Shown piece after piece: positions 1-5,901 of a stretch of 9,639 nucleotides of DNA. A program made the position numbers and the translations under genes. The stretch's first letter is position 1. Each line of letters starts with the position of its first letter. Under the pieces are notes generated by a model. That model did no database searches. It saw only the letters and a list, made by a program, of their open reading frames with translations, and was not told the DNA's origin. Origin of the DNA: Gammaproteobacteria bacterium (GTDB taxonomy: Bacteria; Pseudomonadota; Gammaproteobacteria; JAABTG01); contig JASJBY010000200.1 of the NCBI GenBank assembly GCA_030066245.1, positions 1-9,639 on the forward strand, written 5' to 3'.

Positions 1-81
1 CTCGTGGTAGGTCAGGTAGCCTTGTTCCTTGCCCTTGGCGATAAGGGACTTTAGCTGGGATTGCTGCTGGTCCAGTTCCAT
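1..81 (-). CDS. rpoD: RNA polymerase primary sigma factor RpoD (sigma-70), N-terminal 27 residues, cut by window edge
   Basis: Reading leftward from an ATG at 79-81, the 27 codons include SQLKSLIAKGKEQGYLTYHE. This is closely similar to the start of E. coli sigma-70 (region 1.1, SQLKLLVTRGKEQGYLTY). Region 1.1 is known to keep free sigma from binding promoter DNA. The rest of the protein lies beyond the left edge. It is the last gene seen of the rpsU-yqeY-dnaG-rpoD operon and starts 79 bases after the dnaG stop. The leader has no clear Shine-Dalgarno sequence; the bases just before the ATG form the palindrome AAGCGCTT. The fragment is too short for the usual gene call, but the residue match and operon position make the identity firm. 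Confidence 0.95.
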   Translation of the reverse strand, partial: MELDQQQSQLKSLIAKGKEQGYLTYHE

Positions 82-105
82 AAGCGCTTTATTATTAAGG
101 TGGGT

Positions 106-119
106 GAGGCAAGAGGCAA
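106..119 (-). repeat. Perfect tandem 7-bp repeat in the rpoD leader
   Basis: GAGGCAA occurs twice back to back on the plus strand, reading TTGCCTC twice in the rpoD mRNA sense. It begins about where transcription would start from the candidate promoter at 126-154, so it would form the extreme 5' end of an rpoD-only transcript. Function unknown; it could be a chance duplication. Confidence 0.6.
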
Positions 120-125
120 CTTCTA

Positions 126-154
126 AGTATATCACGCGGGTCGTAGACTCACCA
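126..154 (-). promoter_or_regulatory. Candidate extended -10 promoter for rpoD in the dnaG-rpoD gap
   Basis: On the minus strand the -10 hexamer is TATACT (126-131), preceded by the extended element TG one base upstream (TGaTATACT). A poor -35 hexamer, TGGTGA (149-154), sits 17 bp away. Extended -10 promoters tolerate weak -35 boxes. The predicted start is near 119, about 38 bases before the rpoD ATG. The motif is visible; that it works as a promoter is inference. It would allow rpoD expression apart from the operon transcript. Confidence 0.5.
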
Positions 155-160
155 TTTCGT

Positions 161-1927
161 CTAGGGTTCCTGACCTTTCGTCGGACCGCTGTCTCGCAGC
201 AACCCGGCAAACTCGCGCTTTTCGTCTTCGCTTAGGCTTGCGGTCGAGGCCTTCGCCTGTAGCTGGCCAAGCCGCTGTTCTTTTATTTTAGACTGCAATT
301 TTCGAATGGCATCGCGAAACTCCCGCTCGCGGTCGCCGCCGAACGCAATCGGATCTTCCGCTACCGCCAGTTTCCGCAGATGGCGACCGATGTCGGTTTC
401 GCGGAAATGCTCGACTATTCCTGCCATGCTGAGTTCGGGCTTGGCGTGAAGTAATTCAAGCAGCTGCGTAAGCACGTCAGCACCAGCCAGTTCCAGCTCG
501 GCGAATGCCCGGTGGTCGTCCACGGTCTGCGCGAGTCCCGGTGCGTGGAGCAGAAGGGTGATGGTTTTGCGCACCAGGGACGGCGCCTGCGCCGTTGTAG
601 GCAGTAAGCGTTCCTCGCGGCTTACCCGACTTGTCCCCCCTTCAAGCAGTCCACTCAAGAGCGCCGGCGCCATTCCGGAAAGTTCTGCCAGCCGCGCTGT
701 CATCAACTGCTTGAAAGCGCCGCGCGGAAGGCGCGCGAGCAGCGGCTTGCAGAGCTCCACCAGGCGCGCACGGCCGTCCAGGGAACGTAGCTCGACCTGT
801 GCCGCCAGATGGTCGAAGAAAAAGCGGGACAGGGGCTGGGCGGCCCCGAGCAAGCTTGCGAACGCTTCCCCGCCACCGAGCCGGATGGCGCTGTCGGGAT
901 CCTGGCCTTCCGGCAGAAACATAAAGGCGGCCTGGCGACCTTCGCTCATGAGCGGCAACGTGGCTTCCAGCGCCCGCCAGGCGGCTCGTTGTCCGGCCGC
1001 GTCCCCGTCGAAGCAGAACACGAGCTTCGCCGTGGCGCGAAACAACTGCTGGAGATGATCGGGCGTGATGGCCGTGCCCAGGGTGGCCACAGCCCCCTCG
1101 ATGCCGAACTGGGCCAGTGCAACCACATCCATGTAGCCTTCGACCACCAGAAGCTGCGCCGGCGAGGACCGGGCTTGGCGAACCTGGAAAAGGCCGTAAA
1201 CTTCTTTGCCCTTATGGAAGACCGGTGTCTCCGGAGAGTTCAGATACTTTGGCTTGCCGTCGCCCACAACCCGGCCCCCGAAGCCGATGGTGCGACCCTG
1301 TCTATCCAGAATAGGGAACATAATGCGGTCGCGGAAGCGGTCGTAGCGGCGGCCAGCGTCCTTTTGGACGAGCAGGCCAGCGCGCTCCAGGGCCTCTATC
1401 CTGCCGGGCCCGTTGCCCAGATGCTGCAACAGCCGGTCCCATCCGGGGGGGGCGTAGCCGACGCCGAAGGCCGCGGCTATCTGGCCGCTCAGGCCTCTCG
1501 CCTTCAAATAGGCCACTGCACGGCCAGCGTCGGGATGCTCGCGCAGCTGCGCCCGATAGAATTTCGCCGCTTCGCTCAGTATCTCGTAGAGCTCATGGCG
1601 CTCCGCGCCGAGCTGAGCCTCCCCTTCGCCGACGGGTACCTGGAGCCCGGCGCGCGAGGCCAGCTCCCCGATGGCCTCCACAAAGCTCAAGTGGGCGTAA
1701 TCCATCAGAAAGCCAACCGCGCTGCCGTGCGCACCGCAGCCGAAGCAGTGGTAGAACTGTTTCTCCTGGCTGACCGTAAAGGAGGGTGTCTTCTCGTCGT
1801 GGAACGGGCAGCGGGCCGTGTAATCCCTGCCCGCTCTCTTCAGGGGTACGCGCTCGTCGACCACGTCGACGATGTCCACCCGGGCTAACAGGTCGTCGAT
1901 GAATTGCTGGGGGATCCGACCGGCCAT
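161..1927 (-). CDS. dnaG: DNA primase DnaG
   Basis: Makes the RNA primers for the replication fork and binds the DnaB helicase through its C-terminus. The 588 residues are close to E. coli DnaG (581). The N-terminal CHC2 zinc finger is intact: C40, H43, C61 and C64, within CPFH and HCFGC. The core has RFRDRIMFPI near residues 197-206, the Toprim glutamate in EGYMD (E263), and the metal-binding DGD (D307, D309). The C-terminal part, from about 440 on, is helical and charged, as expected of the helicase-binding domain. I chose the start at MAGRIP because it aligns with the E. coli start; an in-frame ATG 27 codons upstream runs into the yqeY stop region and adds unrelated Arg/Pro-rich sequence. 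It lies 34 bases after yqeY, with a GC hairpin just before the ATG. Nothing is missing from the catalytic set. Confidence 0.97.
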   Translation of the reverse strand: MAGRIPQQFIDDLLARVDIVDVVDERVPLKRAGRDYTARCPFHDEKTPSFTVSQEKQFYHCFGCGAHGSAVGFLMDYAHLSFVEAIGELASRAGLQVPVGEGEAQLGAERHELYEILSEAAKFYRAQLREHPDAGRAVAYLKARGLSGQIAAAFGVGYAPPGWDRLLQHLGNGPGRIEALERAGLLVQKDAGRRYDRFRDRIMFPILDRQGRTIGFGGRVVGDGKPKYLNSPETPVFHKGKEVYGLFQVRQARSSPAQLLVVEGYMDVVALAQFGIEGAVATLGTAITPDHLQQLFRATAKLVFCFDGDAAGQRAAWRALEATLPLMSEGRQAAFMFLPEGQDPDSAIRLGGGEAFASLLGAAQPLSRFFFDHLAAQVELRSLDGRARLVELCKPLLARLPRGAFKQLMTARLAELSGMAPALLSGLLEGGTSRVSREERLLPTTAQAPSLVRKTITLLLHAPGLAQTVDDHRAFAELELAGADVLTQLLELLHAKPELSMAGIVEHFRETDIGRHLRKLAVAEDPIAFGGDREREFRDAIRKLQSKIKEQRLGQLQAKASTASLSEDEKREFAGLLRDSGPTKGQEP

Positions 1928-1933
1928 TCGGTT

Positions 1934-1948
1934 GCGGGTGGTTCCCGC
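1934..1948 (-). promoter_or_regulatory. GC hairpin covering the dnaG ribosome-binding region
   Basis: In the mRNA sense GCGGG-AACCA-CCCGC forms a perfect 5-bp all-GC stem with a 5-base loop, ending six bases before the dnaG AUG. The only purine-rich stretch that could serve as a Shine-Dalgarno (GCGGGAA) is in the 5' arm and loop. There is no U-tract, so it is not an intrinsic terminator. A role in lowering primase translation is inference. Confidence 0.5.
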
Positions 1949-1961
1949 CGGGCAGCCGCTT

Positions 1962-2423
1962 TCAGCCGGAGCTGGCGAGCCTGTTCTTGACCTTGGCGCT
2001 GACCGCACCCATGTCCGCCCGTCCCTGGACCCGGTCTTTGAGCTTTGCCATGACTTTGCCCATGTCCCGCATGGACTCCGCGCCGGTGTCTGCGAGAGCG
2101 GCTTCTATGAGCTGCTCAAGTTCGGCGTCGCCGAGCGGCTCGGGCATGTAGGACTCGATGATGGCGACCTCGTAAGCTTCTCTGTCCGCCAAGTCCTGGC
2201 GGTTTGCCTCGGTGTACTGGGTGATGGAATCCCGGCGCTGCTTGAGCATCTTCTGCAGGACTGCCAAAGTCCTTACGTCGTTGATGGAGGCGAGTCGTTC
2301 GTCTACTTCCACCTGTTTCAGAGCCGCGGTAATCAGGCGGATGGCGGCAAGCCGCTCTTTATCCCGGGCGCGCATGGCGGCCTTCATGTCCTCGACGATC
2401 CGCTGCTTGAGAGCATCACTCAT
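1962..2423 (-). CDS. yqeY: YqeY family protein (GatB/YqeY domain)
   Basis: A 153-residue protein; E. coli YqeY is about 147. The N-terminus, LKQRIVEDMKAAMRARDKER followed by LAAIRLITAALKQ, is the typical family opening. The middle carries ESYMPEPLGDAELEQLI, and the C-terminal part with MGKVMAKLKDRVQGRADMGAVS resembles the tail domain of the GatB subunit of tRNA-dependent amidotransferases. The protein is all-helical in character, cytosolic, with no signal or membrane segment. Its cellular role is not established; the family link to amidotransferases suggests tRNA contact but no proven activity. It sits between rpsU and dnaG, as I recall for Pseudomonas but not E. coli. The ATG has no Shine-Dalgarno; its leader is very C-rich. 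Confidence 0.92.
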   Translation of the reverse strand: MSDALKQRIVEDMKAAMRARDKERLAAIRLITAALKQVEVDERLASINDVRTLAVLQKMLKQRRDSITQYTEANRQDLADREAYEVAIIESYMPEPLGDAELEQLIEAALADTGAESMRDMGKVMAKLKDRVQGRADMGAVSAKVKNRLASSG

Positions 2424-2467
2424 CGGGCCGGGGGGTATGCGGGGCCTGGCGAGGAGGCGGGGGGCAG
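2424..2467 (-). promoter_or_regulatory. C-rich rpsU-yqeY linker, possible Rho-loading or attenuation segment
   Basis: In the mRNA sense this 44-base gap has 28 C, 9 G, 4 U and 3 A, and contains two runs of six C. It has no Shine-Dalgarno for yqeY; it even contains CCTCC, the anti-Shine-Dalgarno sequence itself. The plus (template) strand carries G runs of 3, 6, 4 and 6, with loops of 2, 5 and 14, marginal for a quadruplex. E. coli has an intrinsic terminator right after rpsU that lowers downstream expression. Here none is visible, so a Rho-type attenuator is a possible substitute (inference). Confidence 0.35.
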
Positions 2468-2683
2468 TCAGTACAGCCGCTGGCGCCGCAGAACGTCGCG
2501 CTGCATGCGTTTCGCGTGACGCTTGACGGCCGCCGCCGCCTTGCGCTTACGCACCGAGGTGGGTTTCTCGTAGAATTCGCGACGGCGGATTTCCGTCAGG
2601 ATACCCGCCTTCTCGCAGGACCGCTTGAAGCGCCGCAGGGCCACGTCGAACGGCTCGTTCTCTCGTACACGTACGGTGGGCAT
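2468..2683 (-). CDS. rpsU: Small ribosomal subunit protein bS21
   Basis: A 71-residue basic protein that binds the 30S subunit near the 3' end of 16S rRNA and helps select mRNAs. The sequence begins MPTVRVRENEPFDVALRRFK and ends in MQRDVLRRQRLY. Length and sequence match gammaproteobacterial S21 almost residue for residue. I chose this start because it matches the family; longer in-frame extensions to about 2788 are unrelated. The likely ribosome-binding site is GAGAG shortly before the ATG. It is the first gene of the operon, 30-odd bases downstream of the predicted transcription start, and 44 bases ahead of yqeY. Confidence 0.98.
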   Translation of the reverse strand: MPTVRVRENEPFDVALRRFKRSCEKAGILTEIRRREFYEKPTSVRKRKAAAAVKRHAKRMQRDVLRRQRLY

Positions 2684-2720
2684 AATCTCTCGCTTAAAGT
2701 TATTGGTGAGCAAACGCGGA

Positions 2721-2750
2721 ATTGTAGTGAGTCTGGAGTTGCGATGTAAA
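2721..2750 (-). promoter_or_regulatory. Sigma-70 promoter of the rpsU-yqeY-dnaG-rpoD operon
   Basis: On the minus strand a -35 TTTACA (2745-2750; 5 of 6 to consensus) and a -10 TACAAT (2721-2726; 5 of 6) are separated by 18 bp. The predicted start near 2714 leaves a leader of about 30 bases before the rpsU ATG. It is the best promoter match in the window and sits where operon promoters are expected. The region 2751-2868 up to the tsaD start holds no convincing promoter for tsaD. Confidence 0.75.
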
Positions 2751-2868
2751 GTGGGCGTTTGCATGCCGCTCGCGCCGCATGGCCACATTTGCGGAGGCTT
2801 GTCGGGATCTCGGGGCGATACTCTGGCATGCTCGTCCTCTGGGCTTTTAAGGTCTTTGGATCAGTAGT

Positions 2869-3885
2869 ATGCGAGTGCTGGGGATCGAGACTTCCTGTGA
2901 CGAGACGGGGGTCGCCGTGTATGACAGCAGGGCGGGGCTGCTTGCCCATGCCGTGCACAGTCAGGTGAGCCTGCACGCCGCTTTCGGCGGCGTGGTACCG
3001 GAGCTTGCTTCCCGGGACCACGTGCGCAAGCTGCTGCCATTGCTCAAGACGGTGATGTCACAAGCCCGTACCGAAGCAGCCGATCTGGACGGGGTGGCTT
3101 ACACTGCCGGCCCGGGTTTGATCGGCGCGTTGCTGGTGGGGGCCGCCACCGCTCGCAGCCTGGCCTGGGCGTGGGACATGCCGGCGGTGGCTGTGCATCA
3201 CATGGAGGGGCACCTGCTGGCGCCCATGCTGGAGCCGGAGCCGCCCGAGTTTCCGTTCGTGGCGCTGCTGGTGTCCGGGGGGCACACCCAGCTGGTGAGC
3301 GTCGCTGGATTGGGGAATTATCAGCTTCTTGGGGAATCCCTTGACGATGCTGCAGGCGAGGCGTTCGACAAGACTGCCAAGTTGCTCGGGCTTGCGTACC
3401 CGGGCGGCCCCGCCCTCGCGGCGCTCGCCCGGGCTGGTGATCCGCATCGCTTCCGGTTCCCTCGCCCCATGACGAACCGACCCGGCTTGGACTTCAGCTT
3501 CAGCGGCTTGAAGACATTTGCCATCAATACCCTCAGGACGGCCGGAGACGATGACCAGACTCGGGCGGACATTGCCATCGCTTTCGAGCTTGCCGTCGTC
3601 GACACACTGGTCCTGAAGTGCCGCCGCGCGCTTCAGCAGACAGGTTTGAACCGCTTGATTATTGCCGGCGGCGTGGGCGCCAACGCCCGCCTGCGCGCCG
3701 AGCTGGACGCGCTCGGCGCCCGGCAGGCAGCGCGGGTGCATTACCCGCGGCCCGAGCTGTGCACCGACAATGGCGCCATGATTGCCTTCGCGGGCTGCCA
3801 GCGCCTGTTGGCCGGAGAGCGCGAGCCGGCTGTCTTCCGGGCCGCCCCCCGCTGGTCCATGGAGGAGCTTGCGGCCCTCGGCTAA
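2869..3885 (+). CDS. tsaD: tRNA N6-adenosine threonylcarbamoyltransferase TsaD
   Basis: Transfers the threonylcarbamoyl group from threonylcarbamoyl-AMP (made by TsaC) to A37 of ANN-decoding tRNAs, working with TsaB and TsaE in the cytosol. The 338 residues compare with 337 in E. coli TsaD, and the two are nearly colinear. The start MRVLGIETSCDETG is the family signature. The metal-binding histidines are in HHMEGH (H111, H115). SGGHTQL, GEAFDKTAKLLGL, FSFSGLKTF, AGGVGAN and CTDNGAMIA follow in order, the last carrying the third metal ligand, Asp. The ATG fits the family start; its ribosome-binding site is weak. It diverges from rpsU, 185 bases away, and converges on plsY with 33 bases between. 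No anomaly is seen. Confidence 0.97.
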   Translation: MRVLGIETSCDETGVAVYDSRAGLLAHAVHSQVSLHAAFGGVVPELASRDHVRKLLPLLKTVMSQARTEAADLDGVAYTAGPGLIGALLVGAATARSLAWAWDMPAVAVHHMEGHLLAPMLEPEPPEFPFVALLVSGGHTQLVSVAGLGNYQLLGESLDDAAGEAFDKTAKLLGLAYPGGPALAALARAGDPHRFRFPRPMTNRPGLDFSFSGLKTFAINTLRTAGDDDQTRADIAIAFELAVVDTLVLKCRRALQQTGLNRLIIAGGVGANARLRAELDALGARQAARVHYPRPELCTDNGAMIAFAGCQRLLAGEREPAVFRAAPRWSMEELAALG

Positions 3886-3918
3886 GCGGCGGTCGCTTTA
3901 GGCAGACGCTTCCTCCGG

Positions 3919-4521
3919 TCAGGCCGGCTTCTCGCCGATCTTGTCCTCAGTGCCGTCCAGGAGCTTGCGGATGTTCGAGCGATGACGCCAGAACAGCAGG
4001 ACACTCATGACGAGCATGACGCCCACGTAGGCAGGCGCAGGCTCGAGAACCACGGCATAGACCGGTGCCAGGGCCGCTGCCGTCAGCGCCGACAGGGACG
4101 AGTAGCGGAATGCAATCGCCGTGACCAGCCAGGTAGCCGCAACCGCGCTGGCCAGCATCCAGGACATGCCGAGCATGGCTCCGAAGGCCGTCGCGACGCC
4201 TTTACCGCCACGGAAACCGAAATAGACCGGGAACAGGTGTCCGAGAAAAGCTGCCAGGGCCGCGCCGGCAACAACGGCGGGCGGCAGCGCTAACAGGGCG
4301 GCGGCGCCCACGGGCAGAAAACCTTTCAGCACGTCGCCGAGCAGCGTGATTGCGGCTGCCTTACCTCCCCCATGACGCAGCACGTTGGTGGCGCCCGGAT
4401 TGCCCGAGCCGAGGCTGCGCGGATCCGGCAGGCCCATGAGTCGACAGGTGATCACGGCCGTGGCGACCGAGCCTAGCAGATAGGCGGCTATTATAATGGC
4501 CACGTTGACGAGCATGGTCAT
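3919..4521 (-). CDS. plsY: Glycerol-3-phosphate acyltransferase PlsY
   Basis: Integral inner-membrane enzyme that moves an acyl group from acyl-phosphate (made by PlsX) to glycerol-3-phosphate, giving lysophosphatidic acid, the first step of phospholipid synthesis. It has 200 residues (E. coli 205) and alternates hydrophobic membrane segments with the three family motifs: SGNPGATN (about 39-46), FGFRGGKGVAT (101-111, glycine-rich phosphate-binding loop) and RHRSNIRKLLDGTE near the C-terminus. The start is either the ATG at 4521 or the one two codons inside (4515). Neither has a Shine-Dalgarno, and a promoter-like sequence ends directly at the first. It faces tsaD tail to tail and diverges from folB, an order shared with E. 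coli and Pseudomonas relatives. Confidence 0.95.
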   Translation of the reverse strand: MTMLVNVAIIIAAYLLGSVATAVITCRLMGLPDPRSLGSGNPGATNVLRHGGGKAAAITLLGDVLKGFLPVGAAALLALPPAVVAGAALAAFLGHLFPVYFGFRGGKGVATAFGAMLGMSWMLASAVAATWLVTAIAFRYSSLSALTAAALAPVYAVVLEPAPAYVGVMLVMSVLLFWRHRSNIRKLLDGTEDKIGEKPA

Positions 4522-4550
4522 ATTGGAATCGCAGCGGAATCGCAGGTCAA
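4522..4550 (-). promoter_or_regulatory. Candidate plsY promoter abutting the start codon
   Basis: On the minus strand a -35 TTGACC (4545-4550; 5 of 6) and a -10 TCCAAT (4522-4527; 4 of 6) are 17 bp apart. The -10 ends immediately before the first plsY ATG. Transcription would start near 4515, at the A of the second in-frame ATG, giving a leaderless or nearly leaderless mRNA. The spacing and -35 are good; the -10 is mediocre, so this is a candidate only. Confidence 0.4.
4525..4546. repeat. Tandem 11-bp direct repeat in the plsY promoter region
   Basis: GGAATCGCAGC (4525-4535) is followed directly by GGAATCGCAGG (4536-4546), identical except for the last base. The unit is about one helical turn, and the pair fills the spacer and touches both hexamers of the candidate plsY promoter. 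It could be an operator with two sites on the same DNA face, or a simple slippage duplication. Confidence 0.75.
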
Positions 4551-4668
4551 GCGCGGCAACGACGCCCGTATCAGCCCGGAGTAGCGCCCAATGCCGTATC
4601 CGCTTTGCTCACGCATTGACCCGGGGGGGATAACCGGTCGTTGTAGCCGCTGCAGATCACCGCTGGTT

Positions 4669-4707
4669 CTTCCGTGAGGAAGCGATCCGGCCGCGCAGCG
4701 CCTTTTT
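4669..4707 (+). terminator. Orphan hairpin pair ending in a T-run (terminator-like)
   Basis: On the plus strand CTTCC-GTGA-GGAAG (4669-4682) is a 5-bp stem closed by a GNRA-type tetraloop. It is followed by a GC stem, GGC(C)GC-GCA-GCGCC (4689-4702, one bulged C), and then TTTTT (4703-4707). The second stem plus T-run resembles an intrinsic terminator for rightward transcription, but the nearest gene to the left, plsY, is transcribed the other way. It may end a small RNA or antisense transcript, or be chance. Confidence 0.3.
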
Positions 4708-5009
4708 CGCCGCCCGCGACGCGATCCAGTACCATGGGCGGTCTTCCGCATTGGTTTTCGGTTAGGGCCGTACCGGCGTGAGTGGCCGGGAGCGTCGGCC
4801 GCAGGGATAGCGGCCTTCGAGCCTTGTAAGAGCTATTCACGGTGTGGCCCGGCGGCGCGTGCAAGGACGACCCCCATCGCGAGTGCCTAACCGACCTCGG
4901 ACGCGCTCCTCCGCGGCATGGAGCTTCGTGCCGTGGAAACCAGGACCCTAGCGGGAGCCGAAAGACCTGGAAACCTGGCCTGCAAATCCGACGGCAGTGA
5001 GTGCGAGAC

Positions 5010-5366
5010 ATGGACATAATCTATATCCGGGAACTCCGGGTCGAGACGGTGATCGGCGTCTACGACTGGGAGCGACGGATCAGACAGCCGGTGGTCATGG
5101 ACCTGCAGATGGCGGCTGACATACGCCGCGCGGCCGCCACTGACAACATCGACGATACCCTCGACTACAAGGCTGTTGCCAAGCGCGTCATCGCCTTCGT
5201 CGAGGGAAGCCGCTTCCAGCTGGTGGAGACGCTGGCAGAACGGATAGCCGAAATTGTCCTCAAGGAGTTTCGCGTCGAGTGGCTCCGGCTGGAGGTAAAC
5301 AAGAAAGGCGCCGTGCGTGGCGCACGCGACGTGGGTGTCATCATCGAGCGTGGGCACAAGTCCTGA
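5010..5366 (+). CDS. folB: Dihydroneopterin aldolase FolB
   Basis: Splits 7,8-dihydroneopterin into 6-hydroxymethyl-7,8-dihydropterin and glycolaldehyde in folate synthesis. It is a cytosolic oligomer of small tunnelling-fold subunits. The 118 residues align with E. coli FolB (122) from MDIIYIRELRVETVIGVYDW onward. E21, Y53, E73 and K98 correspond to the conserved pterin-anchoring and catalytic positions, and VGVIIERG is the usual C-terminal motif. I chose the ATG at 5010 over an in-frame GTG three codons upstream because it matches the family start. The ribosome-binding site is weak (GAG-rich). It begins an operon with folK, one base away. The related FolX (epimerase) is less likely given the folK partner. 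Confidence 0.94.
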   Translation: MDIIYIRELRVETVIGVYDWERRIRQPVVMDLQMAADIRRAAATDNIDDTLDYKAVAKRVIAFVEGSRFQLVETLAERIAEIVLKEFRVEWLRLEVNKKGAVRGARDVGVIIERGHKS

Positions 5367-5367
5367 C

Positions 5368-5901
5368 ATGCCCCGGATATACGTCAGCGTCGGAAGCAAC
5401 GTCCATCGCGAGATTAACATTCGGTCCGCCGTCCGTGATCTGGCGCACCGGTTCGGGACCCTGGTCCTTTCCTCCGTCTATGAGAGCTCCGCGGTAGGTT
5501 TCGAGGGCGCGGACTTTCTCAACATGGTGGTCGGCTTCGAGACGCATAACACGCCCAGCAACGTGGCCGGTGTGCTCAAGGACATCGAGGACGCACACGG
5601 ACGGGACAGAACGTCTCCGCGTTTCTCCGACCGGACTTTGGATCTGGATCTGCTCTTGTACGGGAATCAGGTTGTCCGCGAACCGGGGCTGTCCTTGCCC
5701 CGTGATGAGATCGTGGCGCAGGCTTTCGTCCTGGCGCCGCTGGCCGAGATCGCGGGGGAGGAGACCCATCCCGTCATCGGTGAGAGCTATCGGAAACTGT
5801 GGCAGTCGTTCGACGCCGGGGAGCCGCAGCTGCGGCGCGTGCAGCTGGATCTGGGGGATCTGCCTGACGGAACTCGCTTGCCTGCGGAAACGCCGCCATG
5901 A
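5368..5901 (+). CDS. folK: Hydroxymethyldihydropterin pyrophosphokinase (HPPK), FolK family, variant active site
   Basis: Expected to transfer pyrophosphate from ATP to 6-hydroxymethyl-7,8-dihydropterin, the step after FolB. It has 177 residues against 159 in E. coli; the extra length is a C-terminal tail. The start MPRIYVSVGSN fits the family, one base after the folB stop. Conserved positions are N52 (pterin contact), E74, GRDR with R79 and R81, R89, and the magnesium-binding D92 and D94 in RTLDLDLLLYG. Compared with E. coli HPPK, K85, W89, G90 and P91 are replaced by T82, F86, S87 and D88, and the pterin loop reads ESSAVGFEG instead of the PLGPQDQP type. I recall a similar FolK-like gene beside folB in Pseudomonas, where the standard folK sits near panB, so this may be a second copy. 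Its 3' end overlaps the Nudix gene by four bases. Confidence 0.88.
   Translation: MPRIYVSVGSNVHREINIRSAVRDLAHRFGTLVLSSVYESSAVGFEGADFLNMVVGFETHNTPSNVAGVLKDIEDAHGRDRTSPRFSDRTLDLDLLLYGNQVVREPGLSLPRDEIVAQAFVLAPLAEIAGEETHPVIGESYRKLWQSFDAGEPQLRRVQLDLGDLPDGTRLPAETPP

Larger units (their letters stand above)
4522..5009. other. 488-base divergent plsY-folB intergenic region without a credible gene
   Basis: Both strands were read. Open frames on the minus strand (4571-5017 and 4518-4751) give Arg/Pro/Cys-rich products with no recognisable motif and no ribosome-binding site, so I treat them as non-coding. No tRNA-like T-arm was found. Contents that can be named are the plsY promoter candidate and 11-bp repeat, a run of seven G at 4623-4629, a GUGA-loop hairpin and terminator-like element at 4669-4707, and the octamer TGGAAACC repeated at 4934-4941 and 4968-4975. 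No convincing sigma-70 promoter for folB was recognised. Confidence 0.6.

Noticed and set aside
440..660. Sigma-32 promoter for rpoD inside dnaG, as in E. coli
   Set aside because: CTTGAA occurs twice on the minus strand, but no CCCCAT-like -10 follows at the right distance.
809..1888. Long plus-strand open frame (359 codons) opposite dnaG
   Set aside because: It is antisense to an intact primase, has no recognisable motif, and such frames are common opposite GC-rich genes.
3884..3898. AAGCG/CGCTT hairpin after the tsaD stop as a terminator
   Set aside because: Only 5 bp with two A-T pairs, and followed by just three T; too weak to call.
4522..5009. tRNA gene or folate-type riboswitch upstream of folB
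   Set aside because: No T-arm consensus or cloverleaf, and no recognisable riboswitch core; only short imperfect stems.
4571..5017. Minus-strand open frame of 148 codons in the plsY-folB gap
   Set aside because: Arg/Pro/Cys-rich composition, no family motif, no ribosome-binding site; it overlaps the folB start.
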